From the NCBI GenBank assembly GCA_027489105.1, contig JAIYAJ010000023.1:1-25584 (forward strand): a DNA stretch of 25,584 bases, given 5' to 3'. Source of the DNA: Zymomonas sp. Its GTDB lineage: Bacteria > Pseudomonadota > Alphaproteobacteria > Sphingomonadales > Sphingomonadaceae. Both the position numbers and the translations under genes were made by a program. Numbering within the stretch: the first letter of the stretch is position 1; every line of letters starts with the position of its first letter. This document shows, one piece after another, positions 1-7,955 of this stretch. The notes beneath the pieces are model-generated. The model was not told the DNA's origin and made no database searches. It saw only the letters and a list, made by a program, of their open reading frames with translations.

Positions 1-444
1 GCCCCGCGCGAGGGCATCGTCCACCAGATGCAGGTCTACAATGTCGGCGCCGTCATCCAGCCGGGCGGCGTGGTGATGAGCATCGTGCCGGAGCGCGAGC
101 TGCTCGTGATCGAGGCGCGCGTCAGCCCCATGGACATCGACCAGCTCTATCCCGACCAGCCGGCCCGCGTGCGCTTCTCGGCCTTCAACAACCGCACAAC
201 GCCCGAGATCACGGGCCATGTCTACCGCATCGGCGCCGACCTCACGCGCGAGGAACGGACCAACCAGAGCTACTACAATGTCGGCATCCGGGTGACCGAC
301 GAGGAGCGCGCCAAGCTCGGCAACCTCCGGCTCATCCCCGGCATGCCGGCGGAGAGCTTCATCAAGACCTCGGAACGCACGATCGCGAGCTTCCTGATCA
401 AGCCGATCCGCGAGCACATGAACCGCGCCTTCCGCGAGGAATGA
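1..444 (+). CDS. HlyD/PrsE-type type I secretion periplasmic adaptor, C-terminal part
   Basis: The reading frame is open from the first base and ends at TGA 442-444, so this is the last 147 residues of a gene that starts left of the window. The visible part matches the C-terminal beta-barrel region of membrane fusion proteins: a segment around IEARVSPMDIDQL, then VRFSAFN, then the family hallmark IPGMPAE followed by the TSERT and FLIKPI elements just before the end. In the family these adaptors link an inner-membrane ABC transporter to a TolC-like channel and export RTX proteins in one step. Several RTX proteins lie further right (16781-17311, 19468-21894, 23890-24465), so they are plausible cargo. 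The ABC partner (PrsD-like) is expected upstream but is not visible. The family call is firm; the substrate link is inference. Confidence 0.9.
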   Translation, partial: APREGIVHQMQVYNVGAVIQPGGVVMSIVPERELLVIEARVSPMDIDQLYPDQPARVRFSAFNNRTTPEITGHVYRIGADLTREERTNQSYYNVGIRVTDEERAKLGNLRLIPGMPAESFIKTSERTIASFLIKPIREHMNRAFREE

Positions 445-465
445 GGGGGCCTTTTTAACGCCCCC
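445..465. terminator. Short GC inverted repeat between convergent genes
   Basis: GGGGGC at 445-450 pairs with GCCCCC at 460-465 across a 9-nt loop that contains a T run. It begins immediately after the adaptor stop and overlaps the last codons of the convergent asparagine-synthase-like gene. The T run is in the loop rather than after the stem, so this is not a canonical intrinsic terminator. A bidirectional stop signal is only a possibility. Confidence 0.3.
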
Positions 466-1936
466 ACATCTTCCGCAGTTTTTTCAGAACCAGGTGCGGC
501 CTGACCGCTTTGCGTACAAGCGCAATCATGTCGCGAGCATCACCATATCTACTGAATGGCAAGCCCATAAGCTCTGGCGAAGTGCTCGCGATCACGGCCT
601 TCGGCATGGCGTCGTTTCGCTTGAGAGCAACAGGAAGCTTGAACATCGCTTCAAATACTTTGCGCCCGACCATGGGGCTGAAGTGCAGTTTGGTTCTATC
701 GGCGTAGGACTGTGCGTAATGCCAGCATGAGACCCTGAGCTCCAGATAGACAAGATCGAGGATGTAAAGCGCATCGCCTCTCGGTACGCCTCGCAGCCAG
801 TCATTAACCGCATCAATGACTTCAGCCTCAGGGGGCATGCCGAAACGCATTGTGATGGCGCGCCCATCGAGCTGCGTCGCCGGGCTATCGGAAACGCGCC
901 AGAAGAACGAGCGAGCCACCTCTCCCGCCATCCCTTCGATCACGCCGTCAACGCCCTCAAGCTGGAGTAAAGTTGTGTAGACCTTGGCGTTGCTGCCTCC
1001 AATTGTATGTCCTACCCTGTAGTGCCATGACAGCTCCTCTTCCCTCGACGAAATCCGGGCGGAAAGCTCACGGTGCTTTGTTCCGCATAGAGCAGCTAGC
1101 CGGGCTGCTAGGTAAGGATCAGGCCCGCCGCGCGAGTTGATGATGTAAGTGTCATGTGAGGTGCCTGTCTCGGAACGAAGCAAGCTGAGCAACATCCTCG
1201 AATCGTATCCGCCGGTCAGCGCCAGCGCGCAGCGGTGGACGCCCATCATGGTTCGCATGTTGTCGCGTACGGATTCGGCAATCTCCTTGATAAGTGCGGC
1301 ACCGTTTCTCTGCCGGGTCGGAGCGGCCAAAGGCCAGTGGCGCACGGGCTTCCACGAACCGAAGTCGAGATAGTGATTGCACATGAGGCGGCGAACTCCA
1401 CGGTGCGCTGTCAATCCCGCCGGGAACCAACCCTCTCGCGCCACGTCGAGCCTGGCGTACAAATTGAAATCGAATCGCTCGGCGTAGGACTCCTGAGTGA
1501 GAATGGCGGCAGCGGTGGAGCCCGCAAGACAGAGTTCCTGTGAGAAAACACCCGACATAGTCCCGGCGGCATCCAGGTACCAACGCAAGGTGCCGTTGAC
1601 TTCAATCAACAGGCTCCATGAGCCGATCGCCCTCAGGTAGATGCTCTCGATGCCGGCATTCGCGTCGGCTGCTTCAACGGCCTGCGCTATCAGACAGGGA
1701 TCAAGAACGTCACCAGTCTGAGCGTCCAGCATTGTACCGAGAATGGCGCCGAGCAGGCGGTCACCGCTTCCATATATCGGCCTGACGGATAGCAGCCGGT
1801 GATGCACGATCGTATAGTGTCCGATGACCAGCGAGCTGATGTCGTCGCCGTCCATCGCAAGGTTGCCCGAAGACGCGAGGATACGGAACTGGCCGGGCGG
1901 CAAATCGCCTTTATCGTAGCGAATTTCAGGGTGCAT
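455..1936 (-). CDS. Asparagine-synthase-like protein (ATP pyrophosphatase domain)
   Basis: The protein has 493 residues. A PP-loop motif, TGGYDSR, lies at residues 241-247 and corresponds to the SGGxDS nucleotide-binding loop of asparagine synthetase (Asn_synthase fold). The N-terminal about 200 residues resemble the region that is a glutaminase domain in AsnB, but the sequence starts MHPE, so the catalytic Cys2 needed for glutamine hydrolysis is absent. Such proteins occur in O-antigen and exopolysaccharide clusters; known relatives such as WbpS and WbtH amidate uronic acids. Here an amidation or other ATP-driven condensation on a sugar is possible but unproven, and the ammonia source would have to differ. 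It is the last gene of the leftward unit, 102 nt after the flippase stop. The ATG at 1936-1934 gives the full length; the ribosome binding site is weak. Confidence 0.8.
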   Translation of the reverse strand: MHPEIRYDKGDLPPGQFRILASSGNLAMDGDDISSLVIGHYTIVHHRLLSVRPIYGSGDRLLGAILGTMLDAQTGDVLDPCLIAQAVEAADANAGIESIYLRAIGSWSLLIEVNGTLRWYLDAAGTMSGVFSQELCLAGSTAAAILTQESYAERFDFNLYARLDVAREGWFPAGLTAHRGVRRLMCNHYLDFGSWKPVRHWPLAAPTRQRNGAALIKEIAESVRDNMRTMMGVHRCALALTGGYDSRMLLSLLRSETGTSHDTYIINSRGGPDPYLAARLAALCGTKHRELSARISSREEELSWHYRVGHTIGGSNAKVYTTLLQLEGVDGVIEGMAGEVARSFFWRVSDSPATQLDGRAITMRFGMPPEAEVIDAVNDWLRGVPRGDALYILDLVYLELRVSCWHYAQSYADRTKLHFSPMVGRKVFEAMFKLPVALKRNDAMPKAVIASTSPELMGLPFSRYGDARDMIALVRKAVRPHLVLKKLRKMWGR

Positions 1937-2038
1937 GATGGTTCTCTAGTAAACCAAGGCGTCCGAGGCACCGATAAAAATGCCTCCTGTCAAAGCTTCT
2001 TGGACTGCATTATTCATCGAAACGGCGCTGCCTACGCT

Positions 2039-3517
2039 TCATTCGACGTGCGAGGGGATGATCTGAGAGGGAGCGGAAGGCTTGTCGCGAAGGGCTTTGG
2101 CCAGAGCGCTTGCGCTTGATCCGGCAAGCCCCAAAAGCAAGGGCGCGGACGCAATGAAAAATGCAATGATTCCGACAGCCACGGCGCACCTCCAGAACCA
2201 ACCGATAGGGCCGAACGCGAGTTCCACACCGGCAAGACCAAGAAGCGTGGAAGGCGGCACGATGACGGCAGGCATGATGGCCAATGAATCAAGTCTTAGC
2301 GGCACCCGGGCAACCCTTATAGCAATGATGAGAGCGCAAAACTCGACCAACAGCATAGCAGTCACAAACGCCGCTAGGTCACGTGTCAGCCAAAGGGTGG
2401 TCGCTCCGATCGCCACGCCTGCCAAACTGCCGGCAGAACCGACAAGGATGTATGCGGTGCCGCCAAATGCCATGGCTGGCAATGTGACAACCGCGTAGAG
2501 CATTCGCACCGCCACGAGCGCAGCTGTAGTTCCGACCAGTGTTTGAGATGGCAAATAGTTCGAGCCGAAGACCATGCCGATGGCAGGTCCCCCGATGCTC
2601 CATAGACCCAAGCCGAATGTCAGGCTTAACCCACCGACAAGGACAGCGAAAGCGCTGACCAGAGGATTTGCCTGTCGACCACCTTCTGCATTTACAAAGC
2701 GTGGCAAGAAAATCGTCGTGAGGTAACGAAGCGATATGGTCCTTGGGAGGATGCCGACCATCATCGTAACGTTATAGAATGCCAAGGCTGCGGGACCCAT
2801 AAGTGCGCCAACGACCAACCGGTCGCCAAGTGCTTTCAACCCCTGCGACAGGCCATTTGGGATAAGGGGAGCGCCATACCGCAGAGCATCTCGAGCTGTC
2901 TCAGACCGCCAACGCAATCGCCAGGGATTCGAGTCAAGCATGTGCGTGGTTGCCGAGTAGACAAGCAGGCCTACAATCAAGCCAGCAGAGGCTGCCCAGT
3001 ACGTTTGCAAGATAAAAGCGCAAGCAACGGTAGCTAACATCGATGAAACATGTAGGACAATAGTAGAAAAGGCATCAGAACCATAAATGTACTGCCGAGA
3101 TTGCTCTTTCGAGCCGAGATGAGCAAATCCACGAATCAAAGGGCATGCGCCCAAGGCCATGAATGCGTTGACTGACTCAGGCGTCTTAAAAGCTGAAGCG
3201 AGGAAGGGGGCCGCAATTGCGAGGCCGATCGCGAGAATTGCACCCCGCACCACCGCCAAGGTATGAAGGGTGTCCCTCTGTTCGGAAAGGGTGACGTCCT
3301 GGCGAAGCCGCACGATGGACCGTTCCAATCCGACGTCACCCAGTATCTCGACAAGGGACAGGGTCAAGACAAGAGTCACTGCGACGCCGAACTGCTCTGG
3401 CGGCAACATCCGTGCAAGAACAAAAGTTCGGGCGAGGGAACTCGCCATCTCGGAAATGGCCGAAAATCCGAGAAGCCGATTGCTACCTGCGACGTACTTC
3501 TGAAGACGTCGCGTCAT
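2039..3517 (-). CDS. Wzx-type polysaccharide flippase (MOP superfamily)
   Basis: This is a 492-residue, strongly hydrophobic protein with roughly 12-14 predicted membrane segments. The N-terminus has the typical flippase layout: an amphipathic start, then a segment rich in small residues ending in ARMLPPEQFG, resembling the R.L.P..FG element of PST/Wzx flippases. The family moves undecaprenyl-pyrophosphate-linked repeat units from the cytoplasmic to the periplasmic face of the inner membrane. It starts 16 nt after the stop of the CpsD-like gene, so the two are probably co-transcribed. The stretch around 2940-3120 is visibly richer in A/T than the neighbouring genes. The repeat-unit substrate cannot be read from the sequence. 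Confidence 0.88.
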   Translation of the reverse strand: MTRRLQKYVAGSNRLLGFSAISEMASSLARTFVLARMLPPEQFGVAVTLVLTLSLVEILGDVGLERSIVRLRQDVTLSEQRDTLHTLAVVRGAILAIGLAIAAPFLASAFKTPESVNAFMALGACPLIRGFAHLGSKEQSRQYIYGSDAFSTIVLHVSSMLATVACAFILQTYWAASAGLIVGLLVYSATTHMLDSNPWRLRWRSETARDALRYGAPLIPNGLSQGLKALGDRLVVGALMGPAALAFYNVTMMVGILPRTISLRYLTTIFLPRFVNAEGGRQANPLVSAFAVLVGGLSLTFGLGLWSIGGPAIGMVFGSNYLPSQTLVGTTAALVAVRMLYAVVTLPAMAFGGTAYILVGSAGSLAGVAIGATTLWLTRDLAAFVTAMLLVEFCALIIAIRVARVPLRLDSLAIMPAVIVPPSTLLGLAGVELAFGPIGWFWRCAVAVGIIAFFIASAPLLLGLAGSSASALAKALRDKPSAPSQIIPSHVE

Positions 3518-3533
3518 GAAGCAGCTTCAATCC

Positions 3534-4292
3534 TCAATAGTCGAGATAGACAACGCCGCCGATTTGGCCGTCGCATTGCCGGACCACGTCCTGGAAGCCG
3601 AACAACGTCTTGAGCCGCGTCTTGTTGGCGCGAGCCACGATGATGGTTCTTTCGACCGCGGACACAACTGCGAGGGTGCCGGCCATGTCGGACATGGGAG
3701 CCGCATCGCAAATGACCACATCGAACATTCGCGACAATTCGAGAATGAAATGCCGAAGCTCGGTCGCAAGCATTGCCTTTGCGTCCTTGGTCAGGCCGCC
3801 CGCGGGGATTGCGATCAGGTTTGGATAGGCAGGTTGCATATAGCTTGACCAGACACTGGCATCGCCAATTTGCATTAACCATTCGGAAAGGCCGGGCTTC
3901 GACTTATCGAGCCCGAACATGTCGGCAATTCGCGGCGCATTGAAGTTGGTGTCGACCAGCACGGTGCGAAGCCCGCTCAGGGCGAAGGCCGCCGCAGCGT
4001 TTGCAGCAACAACGGACGTGCCAGATTGATGGGCGTCGCCGATAAAGCAGAACGACCTGACGCCAGCATCCACATACATGTGCTGCAACTGGGATACGAC
4101 CGATAGAACCGAACGTGCCAGTGGAAGTGTTGGCTCAACCAGGACCGCCAACTCTTTGGCAACATCCGCAGGAAAGCTCCACTGGTCGAACTGCGACTTC
4201 TCGCGAAACGCGATCTCGGTCTTTTCTAAACCAGCGTTCAAGCGCGGCTCCTCATTATAGCGCCCTAACCGCCAAGCCGACACGACAGGCAT
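3534..4292 (-). CDS. CpsD/BY-kinase-like P-loop protein with degenerate Walker A
   Basis: This 252-residue protein has the layout of the cytoplasmic tyrosine autokinases (CpsD, CapB, Wzc C-domain). There is a P-loop region at residues 85-94 (GDAHQSGTSV), a Walker A'-like strand VLVDTNFNAP at 111-120, and a Walker B strand VVICD near 192-196. In active family members the P-loop reads like PGEGKTT. Here the invariant lysine position is threonine, and the A' arginine is missing. The tail ends in YLDY without the usual tyrosine cluster. It is therefore probably not a normal kinase; it may be a regulatory partner of the co-polymerase at 11885-13336, which carries no kinase domain of its own. The ATG at 4292-4290 is preceded by an AAGGG element. 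The fold is convincing; loss of catalysis is inference. Confidence 0.75.
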   Translation of the reverse strand: MPVVSAWRLGRYNEEPRLNAGLEKTEIAFREKSQFDQWSFPADVAKELAVLVEPTLPLARSVLSVVSQLQHMYVDAGVRSFCFIGDAHQSGTSVVAANAAAAFALSGLRTVLVDTNFNAPRIADMFGLDKSKPGLSEWLMQIGDASVWSSYMQPAYPNLIAIPAGGLTKDAKAMLATELRHFILELSRMFDVVICDAAPMSDMAGTLAVVSAVERTIIVARANKTRLKTLFGFQDVVRQCDGQIGGVVYLDY

Positions 4293-4386
4293 TAGCCCTT
4301 CTAAAGGATTGGCCTCCTGCCATCAACCAAGCGCGTAGCCGAACGATAGCGAAGTTTGATTGAACCTTCGTTACGATCTCGGCCGC

Positions 4387-5523
4387 CTAGTCCGGCCTCG
4401 GTGATCGCGGCAGCAACCGGGTCCATTCTCCGCCGGAGAAAGGAGAACTGGCCGGTCTACGGTTCCGCAAAATATCCTCGACTTCCGGCAATCGCGCAAC
4501 AGCGCTGAAGATCTCCAATGCGCCAGTCTCGAACGGACGCGGCCAGCCGCCGATGCCGCTGTCCTGGTCAGCTTTCGCCAGCTCGGCGATGCGAGTATCG
4601 CTTCGGGCACTAGAGATAATGAAGCGAGCGACACGCTCCAGGGCCCGATCATTGACATCTGTCAGGCTGACGCCGTTGCGCTGGGCGATGAGAGCTGTCA
4701 GCGCCAGCGGTTCGAACGCCCAGACATGGTGTTGAAATGCACGTCGGCCTCGCGCTAACTCCGAGGGTAACGCGCCGGCGCCAGTGACCTCGGCGAGAAT
4801 GGATCGCGCATTGGCTATGCCATAGTCGAAAAGGCTGCGATCGTTTGCAGCAACGCCGGCAACGGCTGCAGCTGCGCTCGTCCACGCACGATAAACCTCT
4901 CGTTGGCCTCCAGCGGCAACAAGCGCAGCCTCATCGCGGATCGCTGCGCGCGCCACATCCAATAGCCAAGCAGAAATCGCTTCATGCTGCGCTGCGCTGA
5001 CGCTGCGACTATTCTTGATCTTGAGATAAGATACACCAAGCGAGACATGACCAAACCATATCGTGTCATACCTCGCCTGAGGAGTGACCTCACCGAGGAA
5101 AGCACGCCCGCGTGCCCATGCCTCCAGCCAGCGCGCCGCGCACGCAGCCCGGGCGTCACGCTTGTCCGCCGCCAGATAGGACCCGTCCGCCATCCTTGCC
5201 ACAGATGCCGAAAACTCGCGGATGCCACGCGTGCCTGCCGACTGGCGCACCCACTGCTCACCGGAAATGGTCCGGCTGGCGGCGTCTGCATAGATAACGA
5301 TCGACCTGTGGTCCATCACGGCAGCAGGTGGGCGAGGACAGCCGTTGAAACGCTCGCCGGCGTCTGTTTTCCCATTGAGGACAGGAGCATCGAAGATATT
5401 CTCGATCCGTTGAGGCTGGGCCTGAGCAGTGCCGTACAAGAAGGAGAGAACAAGAATCGCCATTACTCGCTTGGCGCATATGGCTGCAGTCCGCGTGGCT
5501 ACGGAAGCTTTCGAGGCCATCAT
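4387..5523 (-). CDS. AlgL-like alginate lyase family protein, periplasmic, catalytic motif altered
   Basis: This is a 378-residue protein with a Sec signal peptide (hydrophobic segment 18-32, likely cleavage after AQA near 35). Similarity to PL5 AlgL runs through the chain: the F-x-x-C element at 59-62, the WFGHVSLGVSYLKIK segment near 156-170 (AlgL WALGSMSSAYLRLK), LFDY at 231-234, and the R-A-F-Q-H-H-V-W block at 261-268. As recalled, AlgL depends on an NHSYW motif and on a tyrosine in SYHNY. Here the first region reads QREVYRAW (207-214) with no histidine, and the second has W in place of the tyrosine. Length matches the family (about 370). The start codon overlaps the stop of the upstream beta-helix gene by 4 nt (ATGA), indicating translational coupling. 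It may bind or cleave a different uronate polymer. Confidence 0.75.
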   Translation of the reverse strand: MMASKASVATRTAAICAKRVMAILVLSFLYGTAQAQPQRIENIFDAPVLNGKTDAGERFNGCPRPPAAVMDHRSIVIYADAASRTISGEQWVRQSAGTRGIREFSASVARMADGSYLAADKRDARAACAARWLEAWARGRAFLGEVTPQARYDTIWFGHVSLGVSYLKIKNSRSVSAAQHEAISAWLLDVARAAIRDEAALVAAGGQREVYRAWTSAAAAVAGVAANDRSLFDYGIANARSILAEVTGAGALPSELARGRRAFQHHVWAFEPLALTALIAQRNGVSLTDVNDRALERVARFIISSARSDTRIAELAKADQDSGIGGWPRPFETGALEIFSAVARLPEVEDILRNRRPASSPFSGGEWTRLLPRSPRPD

Positions 5524-6689
5524 GTGCGTGGACCCGAAGCGCGATGTTCGGCCGTGACGCTGCGGCTTGCTTGTATGCGACTGTCGACCGTTGTGGCCAG
5601 GCCGTCGGTGATGCGTTTCAGGTAATTCTTTCGAGCGCGGACATCCCTTCGCGGAATCGTCATGTTCATGCCGCGTGCGACCCGTTGACTGTCGACCAAT
5701 GCGTAAGCTGTAGCCATGTTGCCTTGCATCGTTCCTTCAATCACCCGAAGCATTCTTATCGCGCCATTGAACGTCGATGTTTCAGTCTCAAGCACCACGT
5801 TGCGCTCGACCCGGATGTTGGTCCCACTGTCGACCGTAATCGCATGCGGACCTGCGCTCACAATGATGTTGTCCGCGATTTCGATGTCCGCGTAAGGCAA
5901 ACGGTCTTCATTGGTAAGCATGACACCATCCGCTATCGCGGACGTGTCCTGCAGTATCACATTGTGTCTGATGCGGATGCCAGCGGTCGGTAACCCGGCC
6001 CCACGCGTGAAGGCCCGAATGAAACTCCCGACACGAGCGGCATCCGGCCGAAAACCGCCGAAGCGATTGGACTGGATCGCAATATCACTTGAGGCATAGA
6101 AATCGATGGCGCCCGCCCCAAGCTTTCGAAAGTCGTTATGTGCCACCACGCCTCGCCGAACCCGACTGAGAACGATGGCACGCTCGACTAATTCGAAATA
6201 ACTGTCTGACACGCCGATGCCATCTACTTCTTCTACGGATAGCGCTCGGAACCTGCGATCGACTGCAAGGTCGTTGGATCCGGTGAAGCGCGCCCGGCGG
6301 ACATCGACCCGAGCACTGCGCGTAATCTCGAGCAGGCTGCCTTCGCCGTCAACCGGAGCGAAGGAAAGGCGATCGATCACGACGTCAGATGAGCCTGTTA
6401 CAATCATGCGCCGGATCGTTGGCGGACGTGCTGGGTCTGCTGCTGTGATTACAACGGCAGTGCCGGCCGCCAGGTTTTCAATGCGGATCAGGTCGTAGAC
6501 CCCGGGCAGCAAAGCCACCGGCTGGCGGCCGGCCGCCAACGCAACTCGAAGTTCCTCCGCCGAGCTGACGACGCGCCGTTCGACCGGTGTCTGTGCTTGC
6601 ACGCCGCCAGACATCACGACGCCAAGAAACGCCAAGGTTGCACTCACCGAGAGAAACCGACGCATATGCCCGAAAATACGAGATGTCAT
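5520..6689 (-). CDS. Periplasmic right-handed parallel beta-helix protein
   Basis: This 389-residue protein has a signal peptide (RR at 10-11, hydrophobic 13-27, cleavage near GVQAQ, about 32). From about residue 40 it shows short repeating strands with N-rich turns (SSDIAIQSNRF, YADIEIADNIIV, TNIRVERNVV), typical of pectate-lyase/AlgG-like beta-helices acting on polyuronates or other polysaccharides. I do not see the DPHD motif of AlgG epimerases. The helix is clearly homologous to the N-terminal half of the 808-residue protein at 19468-21894: the start (VVSSAEELRVAL against VVSNTAELNAAL) and the later LPYADIEIADNII against LPYRNVLIENNVI line up in the same order. It is translationally coupled to the AlgL-like gene downstream, suggesting a shared periplasmic task. 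The ATG at 6689 has a TAAGAAG element upstream. Confidence 0.8.
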   Translation of the reverse strand: MTSRIFGHMRRFLSVSATLAFLGVVMSGGVQAQTPVERRVVSSAEELRVALAAGRQPVALLPGVYDLIRIENLAAGTAVVITAADPARPPTIRRMIVTGSSDVVIDRLSFAPVDGEGSLLEITRSARVDVRRARFTGSNDLAVDRRFRALSVEEVDGIGVSDSYFELVERAIVLSRVRRGVVAHNDFRKLGAGAIDFYASSDIAIQSNRFGGFRPDAARVGSFIRAFTRGAGLPTAGIRIRHNVILQDTSAIADGVMLTNEDRLPYADIEIADNIIVSAGPHAITVDSGTNIRVERNVVLETETSTFNGAIRMLRVIEGTMQGNMATAYALVDSQRVARGMNMTIPRRDVRARKNYLKRITDGLATTVDSRIQASRSVTAEHRASGPRT

Positions 6690-6784
6690 GAATGCTTCTT
6701 AGCACCGCTCAACGCAATGGCAAAGCACACTGATAGCTGCTCGACTGGGCTGCTACGCCGTCGGCCGCGCTTTCGCTATAGTGG

Positions 6785-7951
6785 TTAAAGTCGCCTGAGA
6801 AGTTCAGCCAGATAGTTCTCATATGCTTCAAGGCGATCCAGCGCTAGCGCTGCACCTTGCGCCGCAGCGGTTGAAAGCTCCGATCGTCTGTCCACCGCAC
6901 CGAGTGTGACGCTGATCAATTCATTAGGCGGCGTTGAAATGCAGTCCGCTACCAGCGGATATCCAATGCTTGAAAACACGCCCCGAAACTTTCGGCTGTA
7001 TGCAAGAGGAACGACGGCCACGCCGCTAGATGCCGCTGCGATTGTGGCATGCATGCGCGATCCCGCCAGCAGATCCAGGCTCGAAATGTAACCTTTGGCC
7101 TCGCCAGGTGACTTAAAGCTCGGCGCTACCTTGACGCGTGGGTAGCGCGCGGCGATGGCGTAGGAGACCGCAGCGTCGTCCTCCGCAGACCCGTCGCCTG
7201 TGAGGACATGGGGCACCAGCGAAACCTCGACATCGCGCCTAGCCAGAAGACCGGCGATGACGCCGTCAACGACGGCTCGATAGGCTTCACTCGATCCGAA
7301 TTGATCATTCCGCTTGTATCCACCGGCGTAGAGCAACCCGGACACATTGAAGCCGAAGCGGATGGGCCCGCCTGCCTGACAAGGCATCCGTTGGAAAGGT
7401 AGCCTGAAGGCGACGTCGACGGTTTCGGAAGCCCGCGTCTCGGCTCCAAGCGCCTTCAGGAGCTGCATCGACTCGGTGTCACGTGTGAATATCCGTTCGC
7501 ATTGCTTCATCGTCCGACCTGCCAGCCGGTTCAGGACAGGCCGGTCAAATGGACCGATTGTCTGCGGGCTGAGCACAAGCGGACGCCGTTGCAGCAACGC
7601 CATCTGCTTTGACCACCACATCCAGAAGAAGCGCTTCCCGCCATACAGATCGGCCCAGCTGTCGCCGCCCCCGATATCGAGAATGACCGAGCAGGACCCT
7701 AAGGCCTTCCATAGCTGCGATCCCGGCAAAAGGTAGGCTGTCGACGCTGTCTCGACCTCCTCGACCCCTTTATCGGGACTATAGTGAAGAGGCCCACCGA
7801 AGCCGATCACGACCGGTATCACCGTTCGCCCCGCCTTGGCGGCGGCCGCACGCAGGATAGCGATGTTTGCAATTGTGAGAGCTCCGACGCCCAGATTGGC
7901 CGAGCGCAAGGAATGCCAGAGAAGTCCGATGCGGAGCGGTTCAGAGGTCAT
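6785..7951 (-). CDS. Polysaccharide pyruvyl transferase family protein
   Basis: I chose the ATG at 7951-7949, giving 388 residues. The open frame extends upstream but there overlaps the glycosyltransferase gene and looks non-coding. Family marks are the N-terminal IGLLWHSLRSANLGVGAL (a variant of the N-x-G-D/V region), a GGGDSWAD loop at 94-101, and the C-terminal AGSRMHATIAAASSGV block at 296-311 followed by Y-S-R-K. The last block is the most diagnostic element of PF04230 (CsaB, WcaK, ExoV). These enzymes transfer pyruvate from phosphoenolpyruvate to a sugar as a ketal, giving the polymer negative charge. The gene starts 4 nt after the preceding glycosyltransferase stop, so the two are likely coupled. 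An FrhB-like gene at 21918-23126 is a frequent companion of this family in capsule loci. Confidence 0.87.
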   Translation of the reverse strand: MTSEPLRIGLLWHSLRSANLGVGALTIANIAILRAAAAKAGRTVIPVVIGFGGPLHYSPDKGVEEVETASTAYLLPGSQLWKALGSCSVILDIGGGDSWADLYGGKRFFWMWWSKQMALLQRRPLVLSPQTIGPFDRPVLNRLAGRTMKQCERIFTRDTESMQLLKALGAETRASETVDVAFRLPFQRMPCQAGGPIRFGFNVSGLLYAGGYKRNDQFGSSEAYRAVVDGVIAGLLARRDVEVSLVPHVLTGDGSAEDDAAVSYAIAARYPRVKVAPSFKSPGEAKGYISSLDLLAGSRMHATIAAASSGVAVVPLAYSRKFRGVFSSIGYPLVADCISTPPNELISVTLGAVDRRSELSTAAAQGAALALDRLEAYENYLAELLRRL

Positions 7952-7955
7952 GATG

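Noticed and set aside
699..1493. The 12-mer CGGCGTAGGACT occurs twice (near 699 and 1481)
   Set aside because: Both copies encode similar SYA-D/E-R peptides within the same gene; there is no further repeat structure around them.
1965..1986. Inverted repeat GAGGCA/TGCCTC between the flippase and asparagine-synthase-like genes
   Set aside because: The stem is only 6 bp with a 10-nt loop, and the A/T run is in the loop; it is too weak to call a terminator.
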